Source of the DNA: Roseofilum acuticapitatum BLCC-M154
GTDB taxonomy: Bacteria > Cyanobacteriota > Cyanobacteriia > Cyanobacteriales > Desertifilaceae
Direction: 5' to 3'
Length of the DNA: 64,000 bases
NCBI RefSeq assembly: GCF_030068475.1
Contig: NZ_JAQOSP010000116.1
Span: 124,001 to 188,000 of the forward strand
Under the pieces are notes generated by a model. It made no database searches and was not told the DNA's origin. It worked only from the letters and a program-made list of their open reading frames with translations. This document shows positions 8,239 to 16,459 of this stretch, piece after piece (positions within the stretch are counted from its first letter, which is position 1; each line of letters starts with the position of its first letter). Made by a program: the position numbers and the translations under genes.

Positions 8239-9138
8239 ATGAATCCTATTTTTGCTTCTGAGCTGAATACTTTTACAGAAGAGACTTCTATCCGGATGAT
8301 CCAAGCGATCCAAGAGCAGGCGATCGCCACTCCCTTAAGTCCCGAACCGATTATGAGCGCCTATGTGCATCAGGGCAATGGGGGCACTCCGATTGTCTTA
8401 TTGCCGGGGTTTGATAGTTCCCTATTAGAGTTTCGGCGGTTATTGCCCTTGTTGGCTCAACATCAGGAGACTTGGGCGATCGATTTATTCGGGTTTGGCT
8501 TTACGGAAAGACGGCCCGATTTACCCGTTAATCCAGAAGCGATCAAGACTCATTTATACTCCGTTTGGCAAACCCTAATCCAAAAACCGGTAATTTTAGT
8601 CGGCGTTTCCATGGGAGGCGCAACGGCGATCGACTTTAGTCTGAGCTATCCCGAAGTGGTAGAACAGTTAGTCTTAATTGATAGTGCCGGATTTGCTAAC
8701 GGTCAAGCCATCACCGCCAAATGGTTAAAACCCCTGGTTTATGGAGCAGCTAATTTTTTACGTCAACCTTGGGTGAGGCAATCTGTAGCCGTCCAAGCCT
8801 ATTATGACCGTAAATGGGCTTCTGTGGATGCCCGGCTCTGTGGAGCGCTGCATTTAAAGATGCCCTATTGGACAGAAGCCATGGTTAGTTTTACCCTCAG
8901 TGGCGGCTATAATCACATGGCGGATAAAGTAGGAAAAGTCACTCATCCGACGCTGGTTTTATGGGGAGAAGGCGATCGCATCCTCGGCACTGCTGATGCT
9001 GCCAAATTCGAGAAAGCCATCCCCCACTCTAAACTGATTTGGATCGAGCAGTCTGGCCATACTCCCCATTTAGAGCAACCGCAAAAAACCGCCGAACTCA
9101 TTTTAGAACACTGTAGCCAACCCTCCTTAAAACTATGA
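8239..9138 (+). CDS. Alpha/beta-fold hydrolase
   Basis: A 299-residue cytosolic hydrolase. The nucleophile elbow is GVSMGG with Ser124, the acid is the Asp in GEGDRILG and the base is the His in SGHTPHLEQP; an oxyanion-type loop LLPGFDSS lies at 54-61. The domain order matches the lipase/epoxide-hydrolase/MhpC group, but substrate is unknown. The ATG at 8239 is chosen because the 14 codons upstream are heptamer repeat. The gene ends just before the accessory region with hicB fragments. Confidence 0.85.
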   Translation: MNPIFASELNTFTEETSIRMIQAIQEQAIATPLSPEPIMSAYVHQGNGGTPIVLLPGFDSSLLEFRRLLPLLAQHQETWAIDLFGFGFTERRPDLPVNPEAIKTHLYSVWQTLIQKPVILVGVSMGGATAIDFSLSYPEVVEQLVLIDSAGFANGQAITAKWLKPLVYGAANFLRQPWVRQSVAVQAYYDRKWASVDARLCGALHLKMPYWTEAMVSFTLSGGYNHMADKVGKVTHPTLVLWGEGDRILGTADAAKFEKAIPHSKLIWIEQSGHTPHLEQPQKTAELILEHCSQPSLKL

Positions 9139-9172
9139 GTAAACTAGAAAAACATCATTCTGGAAGAATGGA

Positions 9173-9279
9173 ATGATGAAGATCGAGATTAAGCCGCAAA
9201 CCTGGCAAGATTATCTGAACATAAGCTATCCCATTACACTATACCCGGAAGCCGAGGGAGGGTATACCGTGGCGATCGC
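9173..9279 (+). pseudogene. hicB: 5' fragment of a HicB-like antitoxin gene
   Basis: The first 35 or so codons match the intact hicB-like gene at 16460-16693 (both share IEIKPQT and the block YPEAEGGYTVAIA). The match ends exactly at the HIP1 octamer at 9272-9279; after it the frame continues into unrelated sequence overlapping the DUF4258 gene. The lost part holds the conserved DLPGC turn of the fold, so the fragment cannot be functional. It marks the left edge of the duplicated accessory block. Confidence 0.75.
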
Positions 9280-9302
9280 ACTAAATAATCATGATTTAAG
9301 TA

Positions 9303-9563
9303 ATGAATTTCCAATTTTCCAATCATGCTTTAGAAGAGATCCAAAAACGGAATATTCCTATGGTTTTGATAGAAGCAGTATTATGGAGTCCCCAACAAAC
9401 CCTAAAACAAAGTGAAGATATTGCAATTTATCAATCTCAACTGGACTTTGGTACGGGGAAACTATACTTGCTACGAGTTTTTATTAACATTACTGTCGAT
9501 CCCCAACTGGTAGTTACAGTTTATCGCACCAGTAAAATTCAAAAATATTGGAGGAACCCATGA
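9303..9563 (+). CDS. DUF4258-type putative toxin (RelE/ParE-like)
   Basis: An 86-residue basic protein of the DUF4258 type, with FSNHALEEIQKRNIP at the N-terminus and the C-terminal strand pair DPQLVVTVYRTSKIQKYW. Its stop codon overlaps the start of the DUF2283 gene by ATGA, the usual arrangement of a toxin-antitoxin pair. It begins only 23 bp after the hicB fragment and overlaps the open tail of that fragment. The toxin role comes from the family context; no activity is shown here. Confidence 0.72.
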   Translation: MNFQFSNHALEEIQKRNIPMVLIEAVLWSPQQTLKQSEDIAIYQSQLDFGTGKLYLLRVFINITVDPQLVVTVYRTSKIQKYWRNP

Positions 9564-9784
9564 AAATCAAATATGATCGCCAAGTTGATATCCTACGCAT
9601 CACCTTTAAAGAAGCAATGATTACCGAAAGTGACGAAGAAACACCCGGTATGATCCTAGACTTCGATGAGAATGGTAATGTCGTCGGGATCGAGATCCTG
9701 CGAGCCTCTCAGCACATTGACAACCCTGAAGGCATAGAATACAGTATCAGTCCATCAATACTGATATCGTCGAAACTAACCTGA
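9560..9784 (+). CDS. DUF2283 family putative antitoxin
   Basis: About 74 residues, acidic. The DUF2283 pattern is clear: MKIKYDRQVDILRI, then a conserved glycine in PGMILDFDENGNVVGIEILRAS. A GGAGG ribosome site at 9550-9554 selects the ATG at 9560. It is coupled by ATGA overlap to the preceding DUF4258 gene. The C-terminal dozen residues (ILISSKLT) look improvised and the family A repeat starts 13 bp later, so the 3' end may have been altered. Confidence 0.72.
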   Translation: MKIKYDRQVDILRITFKEAMITESDEETPGMILDFDENGNVVGIEILRASQHIDNPEGIEYSISPSILISSKLT

Positions 9785-9797
9785 GTCAGGCTCAAAC

Positions 9798-9972
9798 TAT
9801 AGCTAGTCTAAATGAGTTGTGCAACAGGAAATGCCCTCTCCCTAATCCCTCTCCCACGGGAGAGGGACTTCTGCTCCCCTTCTCCCTTCGACTTCGCTCA
9901 GGGCAGCGCCTGCGGGAGAAGGGGCTGGGGGATGAGGGGCAGCTATTACATAACTCATTTAGGTTTGCTATA
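9798..9972. repeat. MITE-like repeat family A, copy 2
   Basis: A 175-bp copy with ends TATAGCTAGTC and GGTTTGCTATA. It is longer than the other copies because a short GC-rich palindrome (CTTCGACTTCGCTCAGGG) is inserted in the inner arm. It lies between the DUF2283 gene and the DUF433 gene. Confidence 0.8.
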
Positions 9973-9998
9973 TCAATCCAAGCATCCCATAAAAAACA

Positions 9999-10223
9999 AT
10001 GACTGAATCCCTATTAGAACGTATTTCCATCGATCCTCACCTCTGTCATGGTAAACCCTGCATCCGAGGATTACGCTACCCTGTGGAATTCTTGCTTGAG
10101 CTGCTCAGTTCCGGTATGACTCATGAAGAAATCTTGACTGACTATGATGATTTAGAAGAAGGGGATATTTTAGCGGTACTCTTGTTTTCAGAGCAGGAGG
10201 TGATTGTGTCATGGATGAGCTAG
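9999..10223 (+). CDS. DUF433 antitoxin-like protein with replaced C-terminus
   Basis: Residues 1-62 are almost identical to the DUF433 protein at 16715-16951 (shared block HLCHGKPCIRGLRYPVEFLL, helix-turn-helix-like). After LLF the sequences part: here the end is SEQEVIVSWMS. That end resembles the C-terminal strand of XisH proteins, which normally precede XisI, and xisI follows here with a 13-base overlap. The gene is therefore probably a chimera of a DUF433 gene and the tail of xisH. The DUF433 domain is complete enough to fold; its usual DUF5615 partner is missing at this copy. Confidence 0.65.
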   Translation: MTESLLERISIDPHLCHGKPCIRGLRYPVEFLLELLSSGMTHEEILTDYDDLEEGDILAVLLFSEQEVIVSWMS

Positions 10224-10558
10224 AACAATATCGGACAGTCATCAAAACACTGTTGTCGGAATTTACCACTCGTCAATATGCTAATCCTGATATCTTAGAA
10301 CTTCAAAATAAAACTGTATTTGACACCACTCAAGACCATTATGTTGTCATGTCCGATGGCTGGAACAAGAATGGTTCTCGTATCCATGGCTGTTTGATGG
10401 ATATTCAGATTATCAATGGTAAAATTTGGATTCAACGGGATGGTACAGAATACGGTATTGCCCTCGATTTAATGGAGGCGGGAATTCCCCAAGATAGGAT
10501 TGTCTTGGGATATAAAGAACCCTCCATTCGCCCCTATACTGGATTTGCGATCGCTTAA
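10211..10558 (+). CDS. xisI: XisI family protein (fdxN element excision controlling factor type)
   Basis: A 115-residue XisI protein. It shows the family pattern MDELEQYRTVIKTLL, VFDTTQDHYVVMSDGW, GKIWIQRDGTEYGIA and DRIVLGYKEPSIRPYTGFA. XisI, with XisH, was first described as controlling excision of the fdxN element in heterocysts, but the pair is widespread in cyanobacteria and often looks like a mobile toxin-antitoxin-type unit. Here a full xisH is absent; only a possible tail remains fused to the preceding DUF433 gene. The gene ends in a HIP1 octamer followed by another hicB remnant. Confidence 0.85.
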   Translation: MDELEQYRTVIKTLLSEFTTRQYANPDILELQNKTVFDTTQDHYVVMSDGWNKNGSRIHGCLMDIQIINGKIWIQRDGTEYGIALDLMEAGIPQDRIVLGYKEPSIRPYTGFAIA

Positions 10559-10559
10559 C

Positions 10560-10634
10560 AAGATTAAGCCGCAAACCTTGCAAGATCATCTGAACATAAA
10601 CTATCCCATTACAAGGGTATACGGTGGCGATCGC
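10560..10634 (+). pseudogene. hicB: Degenerate hicB 5' remnant
   Basis: About 75 bp matching the start of the intact hicB (AGATTAAGCCGCAAACC onward), with an internal deletion of roughly 19 bp after CCCATTACA. The match stops at the HIP1 octamer 10627-10634. The following 50 bp are identical to those upstream of the second Rpn-like gene (17403-17452), so this remnant travels with that gene. Confidence 0.7.
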
Positions 10635-10684
10635 CCCAACTGTAATAAAATAGAGTATCAATCCTACTCAAACCCTCTCTTGTC

Positions 10685-11617
10685 GTGACGCGCCAACCCC
10701 ACGATCAATTTGCCAAACAGTACCTAAAAGAACTGCTTGAACCCTTGGGATTCGTAGAAATTAGTCGGGAAATTCCAGGGGAAACTCTGGCTATTGACCT
10801 GATTTTTGAGCCATCCCCTAAACCGCCAAACAACCCTCCAGCCTTGGGTTTACTCTCTCAACTCGCTTCGACTCCTTGTTTATTAGAACCCTATCGCAAC
10901 TGTCCTAGTAATCCAGAAATTCGCAACTGTATTCTCAAGCTGTTCCATGTCCATGCAGAACTCCAACGTCAGGCAAAACGGGAACAGCGAACCCTGGAGG
11001 AAGAGCAATTGCCTCGACTATGGATGTTAACGCCAACTGTTTCTGAGAAAGTCTTAGAAGGATTAGGCGCTCGTCCTGACTTAAAACAATGGTGTACAGG
11101 GGTGCATCTTTTAGCAAAAACACTCAAAGCGGGGATTATTGCCATCAACAAGCTCCCAGAAATCCCAGAAACCTTATGGTTAAGGATGTTGGGGAAAGGA
11201 GGAACCCAAAAAAGAGCGATCGAACAAGTGCTGGAGCTACCCAGAGAACATCCTCAACGGCGCAATATTTTAGAGCTAGTGGGGATATGGCGGATTAATG
11301 TAGCCAGTAAAATAGAACTCGAACCAGAAGAAAGGGAGTTGATTATGGAGTTATCACCAGCGTATCTAAAATGGCGAGAAGATACCTTGCAACAAGGGAT
11401 TGAACAAGGGATTGAACGGGGGATTGAACGGGGGATTGAACGGGGACAGCGCTTGATGGTTGAAGCCTTATTACGAACTCGGTTTGGTGAGTTAGATGAG
11501 GTGCTTTTGGGCATCATTGACGCTTTGTTGCTCTTGTCTCCGGATGAGTTTATGCCTTTGTGTTTGCAGTTATCCCGTGAGGAGTTGTTGGAGCGATTTG
11601 GCGATCGCCAATCTTAA
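10685..11617 (+). CDS. Rpn/PD-(D/E)XK-like putative nuclease, copy 1
   Basis: A 310-residue protein starting at GTG (10685) of a type common in cyanobacteria and related to the Rpn recombination-promoting nuclease/putative transposase group. An acidic strand pair near the N-terminus (EISREIPGETLAIDLIFEP) may form part of a PD-(D/E)XK site. Residues about 236-255 are a tetrapeptide tandem repeat (QGIE/RGIE), encoded by a 12-bp repeat, as often found in this group before a C-terminal helical bundle. Its first third is nearly identical to copy 2 at 17453-18388, so the two are recent duplicates. Both are direct and enclose the FtsK-like cassette. Confidence 0.7.
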   Translation: MTRQPHDQFAKQYLKELLEPLGFVEISREIPGETLAIDLIFEPSPKPPNNPPALGLLSQLASTPCLLEPYRNCPSNPEIRNCILKLFHVHAELQRQAKREQRTLEEEQLPRLWMLTPTVSEKVLEGLGARPDLKQWCTGVHLLAKTLKAGIIAINKLPEIPETLWLRMLGKGGTQKRAIEQVLELPREHPQRRNILELVGIWRINVASKIELEPEERELIMELSPAYLKWREDTLQQGIEQGIERGIERGIERGQRLMVEALLRTRFGELDEVLLGIIDALLLLSPDEFMPLCLQLSREELLERFGDRQS

Positions 11618-11784
11618 ACATATCATTTCTAAATACATTCCCTTCCTGTCGGTGACAGCCGACACATTTGCCCTCTCCCCTGGGAAAGGGCAAAATCTGA
11701 TAGACAAACCTTGACAGCCCACCGAACTGAGACTTATTCTATACTCTAGGGTAAGCTACTGAATATACACCCAGGTGTAGAGCC

Positions 11785-13218
11785 ATGGACTTCTCAGAGA
11801 TTCAGCCGGTATCGCTCAACTCCCATCTTGGGCAACCGATTTCGATTAATAACGCTGCCGATCTAAGTCTGTGTTTTAACAGTATGGCTAATGTGGGCGA
11901 TCGCGTCGAGATGTTCTTCTCCATCGCCGAAAACGACCCCAAAGTAGCCATCCGCTCCTTCATCACCGTCATCCGCAATTCAACCAGCGCCCCCATTCGC
12001 GCTCTAGCCATTCAAAGTTTGGGGAAAGTTGCCCAACCCTACAAGCAACTGTTAGCTTCTTGTGAGTCTCAAGAAAGCCAAGATTTATTAAAGCTCCTCT
12101 GTGCTGAAGTTCAAAGTCGAAAAAACGATCTCACCACTTGGGCTGCCCTAGAAGCCTTGAAAGAAATTGGATTTTCACCAGACAATATACAGCATCCAGA
12201 TGGGGGTAATTTATCCGAGCCACCTAGACGAATTCAAAATGAACTTCTAGACCGGCAAGTTGCACAAATAACTAAAATCAAACCAGCCAATACTAGAGGA
12301 CAGACCACCGCAGAATATGAAAGATTTTTAGAGTTTTGGGCTTATGGCCCAATATCAGAATTATTTAATGAAAATCTTCGGCACTTTAATTACTTAAACC
12401 TTGTCCGAGATGTTCTTCACCTTACTCAAATTCGAGGAGTCCAGTTAGGGTTAAGTGCCAATAACCAAACTGTTAGGGAAGAATCTTTCACAAAAATTCA
12501 GGAAATATTTCGAGGTTACTCTGACTCTCAAGACAAAAAATTCAGAAAAGCGTTGGAGAACACTCTTAAGATCCGTTTCTTGAAAGAAGACAAAAGCCAA
12601 GATGCTGATTTAGGAAAATTAACTCGTGCAATTCTCTATAATGAGCTAACGAAAACAGATTATACAAATTCTGATTTGCAAGAAATGACCGTCAAGGAAA
12701 TGGAAGCAACAGCCGCTTTTATGCAGAAACAATCTTGTGATATTTCTACAATTTTTTCATCTGCCATAGAAGTTTTACACAATACTGAATTAAGTATGTT
12801 TCTAATCAAAATTCAAAAGAGCTACTTGGATCGACTAAAACCATGCATAACAATGCTAGGCAAACGGATAGAGTTGCTTCGAGCAGAAATACTTAGAGTA
12901 TATCATAACGTCAATCTATTGAACGAGATATTTCAAGACATTAGCAGAATCAATTTTAAAGAACTCGATGACAGTCGAATAAATACACATTCTTCAACCA
13001 ATCGCAGTCTTTACGATTCGGTGGAATATGATGAACTCTGTTTCGCGCAACAATCGAATACTTTATATCGCGAACAATTCTTAAAAATACAACATGCAGG
13101 AATACCAAGATCATTGACAGAGTGCAGAAAATTAGACATTGAACTAGATTCCGTAAAGCGCAATTTACAAAGCCAAATTTGTAATTGTTTAGACTCACAG
13201 AAAAAGCTGATTAATTAA
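11785..13218 (+). CDS. Unknown 477-residue helical protein, first gene of cassette
   Basis: I do not recognise the family. The N-terminal third has HEAT-like helices (RALAIQSLGKVAQ near 72-84, AALEALKEIGFSP near 120-133). The remainder is long, charged and helical with probable coiled coil around 330-385 (IELLRAEILRVYHNVNLL). No signal peptide, membrane segment or enzyme motif. A ribosome site AGGTG precedes the ATG at 11785. The first 230 bp look like host sequence (HIP1 at 11896) while the rest is A/T-rich, so the N-terminus may be shared with other cyanobacterial genes and the C-terminal part variable. Twenty-nine bases separate it from the membrane-protein gene. Confidence 0.65.
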   Translation: MDFSEIQPVSLNSHLGQPISINNAADLSLCFNSMANVGDRVEMFFSIAENDPKVAIRSFITVIRNSTSAPIRALAIQSLGKVAQPYKQLLASCESQESQDLLKLLCAEVQSRKNDLTTWAALEALKEIGFSPDNIQHPDGGNLSEPPRRIQNELLDRQVAQITKIKPANTRGQTTAEYERFLEFWAYGPISELFNENLRHFNYLNLVRDVLHLTQIRGVQLGLSANNQTVREESFTKIQEIFRGYSDSQDKKFRKALENTLKIRFLKEDKSQDADLGKLTRAILYNELTKTDYTNSDLQEMTVKEMEATAAFMQKQSCDISTIFSSAIEVLHNTELSMFLIKIQKSYLDRLKPCITMLGKRIELLRAEILRVYHNVNLLNEIFQDISRINFKELDDSRINTHSSTNRSLYDSVEYDELCFAQQSNTLYREQFLKIQHAGIPRSLTECRKLDIELDSVKRNLQSQICNCLDSQKKLIN

Positions 13219-13247
13219 ACACATATCAAACTAGAAAGGAATACTAT

Positions 13248-13499
13248 ATGCTTCGATGTTTTTTAGAACTATTAATTTCAAATCTATGGTGTATATCTAC
13301 TTACATTGTTCTCGCAGTTCTCATAGCTATTAATGCCCAGTATGAAGTTGCAATCTGGTTTATTTTCCTTTTAACGATTTTTTTCGGGACTGCAATTGTC
13401 GGGAGTAGTCATAATTTAATCAGGTATAAGAAGATTCGTGAAAGGCATAAGCAGTTGACTGCTATTTCAGATAAGTTGCAGGAACAATGGAAGTCATGA
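13248..13499 (+). CDS. Small two-helix membrane protein of the cassette
   Basis: Eighty-three residues with two hydrophobic segments (about 8-30 and 35-57) and a charged tail of about 25 residues (KKIRERHKQLTAISDKLQEQW) that can form a helix. AAAGGA precedes the ATG. The last 13 bases overlap the ATPase gene, indicating translational coupling. FtsK proteins usually carry their own N-terminal membrane helices; the ATPase here has none, so this protein could be its separate anchor. That is inference. Confidence 0.65.
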   Translation: MLRCFLELLISNLWCISTYIVLAVLIAINAQYEVAIWFIFLLTIFFGTAIVGSSHNLIRYKKIRERHKQLTAISDKLQEQWKS

Positions 13500-15517
13500 A
13501 TAGCAATTTTACTTTCAATTTTGATGTCACTTTTAGAGGACAAAAGAATAGCCCACAATTTATCCAACATATCCTCTCTAACCAGAACACACTATTGCCA
13601 TTAATCTCTCAACTAGATCTGGGCCTAGTCTTATCTTGGAGATACTTATATACTCCATCGATAAAACAGTCTATCAAGCTATTACTATCTATAAAAAAAA
13701 CATCAAGATTTGAGGATTTTAACCGAATTCAACAGATTGCTAAAATCTTAAAAAGAAGTAGTTTTAGCCAATTCTATGATTTCCGACTTATAGATGGGCA
13801 TTTTCTGGAACTGAATTGGGTACACTCGGTCAGCGAAGTCATTAAACATGCAGAATTAATCAATCCACCCGGATTAACTGGATACCTACCCCATAGTTTT
13901 GAAACCCATTTACAGGACAACGAGTTTTCCTTACTCAACTTCCTACAAAGCGCCGGATATCAAGACTTAATCTTAGAAATTTCCCTACAAACCCATAACC
14001 CTGTAACTGAACCAACCCATTGGAAACCCGCACTCGACGACTTAGTAGAGCGCCTCAACAAAAGCGAACATCGCAAAAACCCTGAAACCAACCAAGCGCT
14101 CCAACTCTACAGAAAATATCAAACTCATTACGCCAACACTCAGCTTTTCACCTACAACATCAAAGCATTAGGAAAAAATCCCACAGATACCTTTGCCATT
14201 CTGCAAACCCTACTCGAACTCACCACTCCCAACACCGCCAAACCTATCCCCTCCATTCTCACCTTTCAACCCGGTGATGCTCGATTCCAAGAGCATTTAC
14301 AAGCTACGGAAAATGTTCAAGTTGTTCAGACTCTTGACTGGGAAGGTTGGCAAACAGAAACCGGTCAACAACTCGCACAGAAATCCATCAAAGACACCAT
14401 TCAATCCGGTGGAATACTCAGCAGCTTAGATGATGGTTCCCTCAGTTTTCCCACCATTTCCTCCCGTTCCACCTTCTCGCAACCCCAACAACCCTCCCTC
14501 TCTACCTCCACTAATGCCAACCCTAACCCCAACTCCAGCGATTTAGTCCTACGAAAAGATTCATCCCTCGCCAAAATCTTCCAACCCCAACATCCCAAAG
14601 TCGAACACTTAAAACCCCTACAGCGACTCACCACCTACGAAGAAATCCAAGGCTTCTTGCAATTCTTCACTCCTCCCCCATCCACCACAACCACCAACCC
14701 ACCCACCCTATCCGCAGAAGAAATCTTTAACCAATACAAACACCTGATTACCTCAGACACCTACATCATCGGACTCGATGACAACGGTAACCCCGTAACC
14801 TCCAGTTGGGCCGAAATTCCCCATCGTCTCATCGCAGGTTCAACAGGTGCAGGAAAAACAAACTTTATCAACTGGCTCATCTTTCAATTTCTCTATGTGA
14901 ATCCTAGACGAAAAGTTTATATTGCTGACTTTAAGGGGATTGACTTTAACTATCTAAAGAAACTTTCATTATCTATTGAAATCGTTAATTCTGTTGAAGG
15001 TTGCCAAGAAATGGTAGAAAAAATTAATCGCAAAGAATATACAGAACGGGTGCGGTTAATGCAGGAGATTGACGCAGATGATTTCAAAGATCTCCAGGAA
15101 GAAGGTATAGATATAGACCGCACTCTTTGGATTATTGACGAAGCGGCTGATATTGCTGACGAATCATCCAGTTTGAAAAAAACAATTGAGAAATGCTTAA
15201 AACAAATTACTCGAAAAGGGCGTAGTTTTGGTATACAAATCCTCTATTGTAGTCAGCGACCAACTTCTGAAGTGATTACTAAACAAGTTTTAGATCAATG
15301 TGAAGAGAAGGTTGTATTTAGAGTTTCTAACGGTGCTAGTCAACTGATATTAGGTGGTGATATAATTGCCGGGGACATCCCCAAAAATGCTCGTGGTCGA
15401 GCGTGGTTAGATGGTTCTGCGGGTAGAATGTTTGTTAATGTTCCCAAAATGGAAAAACCTAAAGGAACAAAAATTCCTATATCAAAGACCCTCTGGCGCT
15501 ATTTTGAATCTGAGTAA
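13487..15517 (+). CDS. FtsK/SpoIIIE (HerA-FtsK clade) DNA translocase-like ATPase
   Basis: A 676-residue protein with a C-terminal RecA-like motor. Walker A is GSTGAGKTNF at 451-460, preceded by IPHRLIA as in FtsK. Walker B is LWIIDEAAD at 547-555, and CSQRPTSEVITKQVLDQC at 588-605 is the FtsK-type motif III region; FRVSNGASQLILGG follows. Residues 1-300 match no domain I know and 300-370 is a Ser/Pro/Asn-rich linker. No membrane segment and no gamma DNA-reading domain are visible, so it differs from the cell-division translocase. It could pump or remodel DNA for a defence or mobile element. Its start overlaps the membrane-protein gene. Confidence 0.85.
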   Translation: MEVMNSNFTFNFDVTFRGQKNSPQFIQHILSNQNTLLPLISQLDLGLVLSWRYLYTPSIKQSIKLLLSIKKTSRFEDFNRIQQIAKILKRSSFSQFYDFRLIDGHFLELNWVHSVSEVIKHAELINPPGLTGYLPHSFETHLQDNEFSLLNFLQSAGYQDLILEISLQTHNPVTEPTHWKPALDDLVERLNKSEHRKNPETNQALQLYRKYQTHYANTQLFTYNIKALGKNPTDTFAILQTLLELTTPNTAKPIPSILTFQPGDARFQEHLQATENVQVVQTLDWEGWQTETGQQLAQKSIKDTIQSGGILSSLDDGSLSFPTISSRSTFSQPQQPSLSTSTNANPNPNSSDLVLRKDSSLAKIFQPQHPKVEHLKPLQRLTTYEEIQGFLQFFTPPPSTTTTNPPTLSAEEIFNQYKHLITSDTYIIGLDDNGNPVTSSWAEIPHRLIAGSTGAGKTNFINWLIFQFLYVNPRRKVYIADFKGIDFNYLKKLSLSIEIVNSVEGCQEMVEKINRKEYTERVRLMQEIDADDFKDLQEEGIDIDRTLWIIDEAADIADESSSLKKTIEKCLKQITRKGRSFGIQILYCSQRPTSEVITKQVLDQCEEKVVFRVSNGASQLILGGDIIAGDIPKNARGRAWLDGSAGRMFVNVPKMEKPKGTKIPISKTLWRYFESE

Positions 15518-15550
15518 CTGACTTTCTTTTCAATTACAGGAGCAAATATT

Positions 15551-15766
15551 ATGAGCTTATATGAGACAATGGACGAATTTCGTATTAAGATCAATCAACT
15601 GGTTGAGCAAATAGAAGAGGTCAGCAGTTCCTCTCAAACGCTTCCTTCAACAGATTTTGATCAACTAGGGCATAAATTCGCTGGATTAATGGAGAATTTG
15701 GAGGAAGCGCATGGTCAAATGCGAATGGCAACTGAGTTATTAGAAGAGATGATTAACACTTTATAG
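15551..15766 (+). CDS. Small helical protein of the cassette (71 residues)
   Basis: An acidic all-helical protein, probably a helical hairpin (MSLYETMDEFRIKINQLVEQ, then MENLEEAHGQMRMATELLEEM). A good AGGAGC site precedes the ATG. Its pattern resembles the first 70 residues of the following GIY-YIG protein (MSL-E----F-I-I start, later L-E-I/M periodicity), as if one duplicated from the other. Two bases separate the genes. It could be a binding partner or inhibitor of the nuclease. No known family. Confidence 0.6.
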   Translation: MSLYETMDEFRIKINQLVEQIEEVSSSSQTLPSTDFDQLGHKFAGLMENLEEAHGQMRMATELLEEMINTL

Positions 15767-15768
15767 TT

Positions 15769-16455
15769 ATGTCTCTAACAGAAGAAATTACAAATTTTCA
15801 AATTCGTATTAGGAATTTCTTAAAGTATGTCTATGCAATTGAGGAACTGTCCAAAGAATTAGGCTCCTGCCACACTCATGAAGTCCGCGAACGAATTGCC
15901 GAACTCCAAGATTTATGTCAGGGAGGAGTGTTTGATATTACACAACTTATTGAACAATTGCATGAAATAAACCGTCAATTAGGTTCAACACCTCCAGACA
16001 GCTTTAAGTCTGTATCCTCCATTGCAAAATCAAAAAATTCCCCTCTATCTTCTCGCACTAAGACTTCTACCCGTAAAATCGTTGGGCAGAACTCAGATTC
16101 TCTATTGTTCGCTAAAGACGAAATAAAAGGAGGAATCTTTAATGAGACTTGTGTTAATGAGATAGAGCCTCATCTCAAAGGAATTTACCATATCTGGGAA
16201 TCTCCTGAAGTCCAATACGTCGGCAAATCAGACGACTGCATACGCGGGAGATTGGAAAAACATTTAAAGGGAGAAGGCAACAAAAGAATTGCCAAAGCGA
16301 TTCGATCAGGTGCAGAATTAGTCTTTTCCTACTGGGAATCTCCCCATCCCACCTACGAAGAAGCTCTGGAGATCGCTAGACTTAAAAAGACCGGATTTTT
16401 GAATAATCAGAAGCGCGAAAGAAAACCCTTAATTATTTATTTAGATGATGATTAA
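15769..16455 (+). CDS. GIY-YIG nuclease domain protein with helical N-terminus
   Basis: A 228-residue protein. Residues 1-75 are helical and similar to the preceding small protein; 76-125 are a Ser/Lys-rich linker; 135-215 form a GIY-YIG domain. GIY at 138-140, YVG at 150-152, arginines 159/161 and H165 are present. A glutamate follows in the helix TYEEALEIARL, then N212 after GFL. These match the catalytic set of the superfamily (hydrolytic cutting of DNA). The start lies two bases after the previous stop with no ribosome site, suggesting coupling. Its 3' end runs into the hicB start region, the right border of the cassette. Confidence 0.78.
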   Translation: MSLTEEITNFQIRIRNFLKYVYAIEELSKELGSCHTHEVRERIAELQDLCQGGVFDITQLIEQLHEINRQLGSTPPDSFKSVSSIAKSKNSPLSSRTKTSTRKIVGQNSDSLLFAKDEIKGGIFNETCVNEIEPHLKGIYHIWESPEVQYVGKSDDCIRGRLEKHLKGEGNKRIAKAIRSGAELVFSYWESPHPTYEEALEIARLKKTGFLNNQKRERKPLIIYLDDD

Positions 16456-16459
16456 TGGA

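Noticed and set aside
10210-10558. Excision element (fdxN-type) at the xisI gene
   Set aside because: xisI homologues are spread widely outside such elements, no xisF recombinase or nif genes are in the window, and no element ends were seen.
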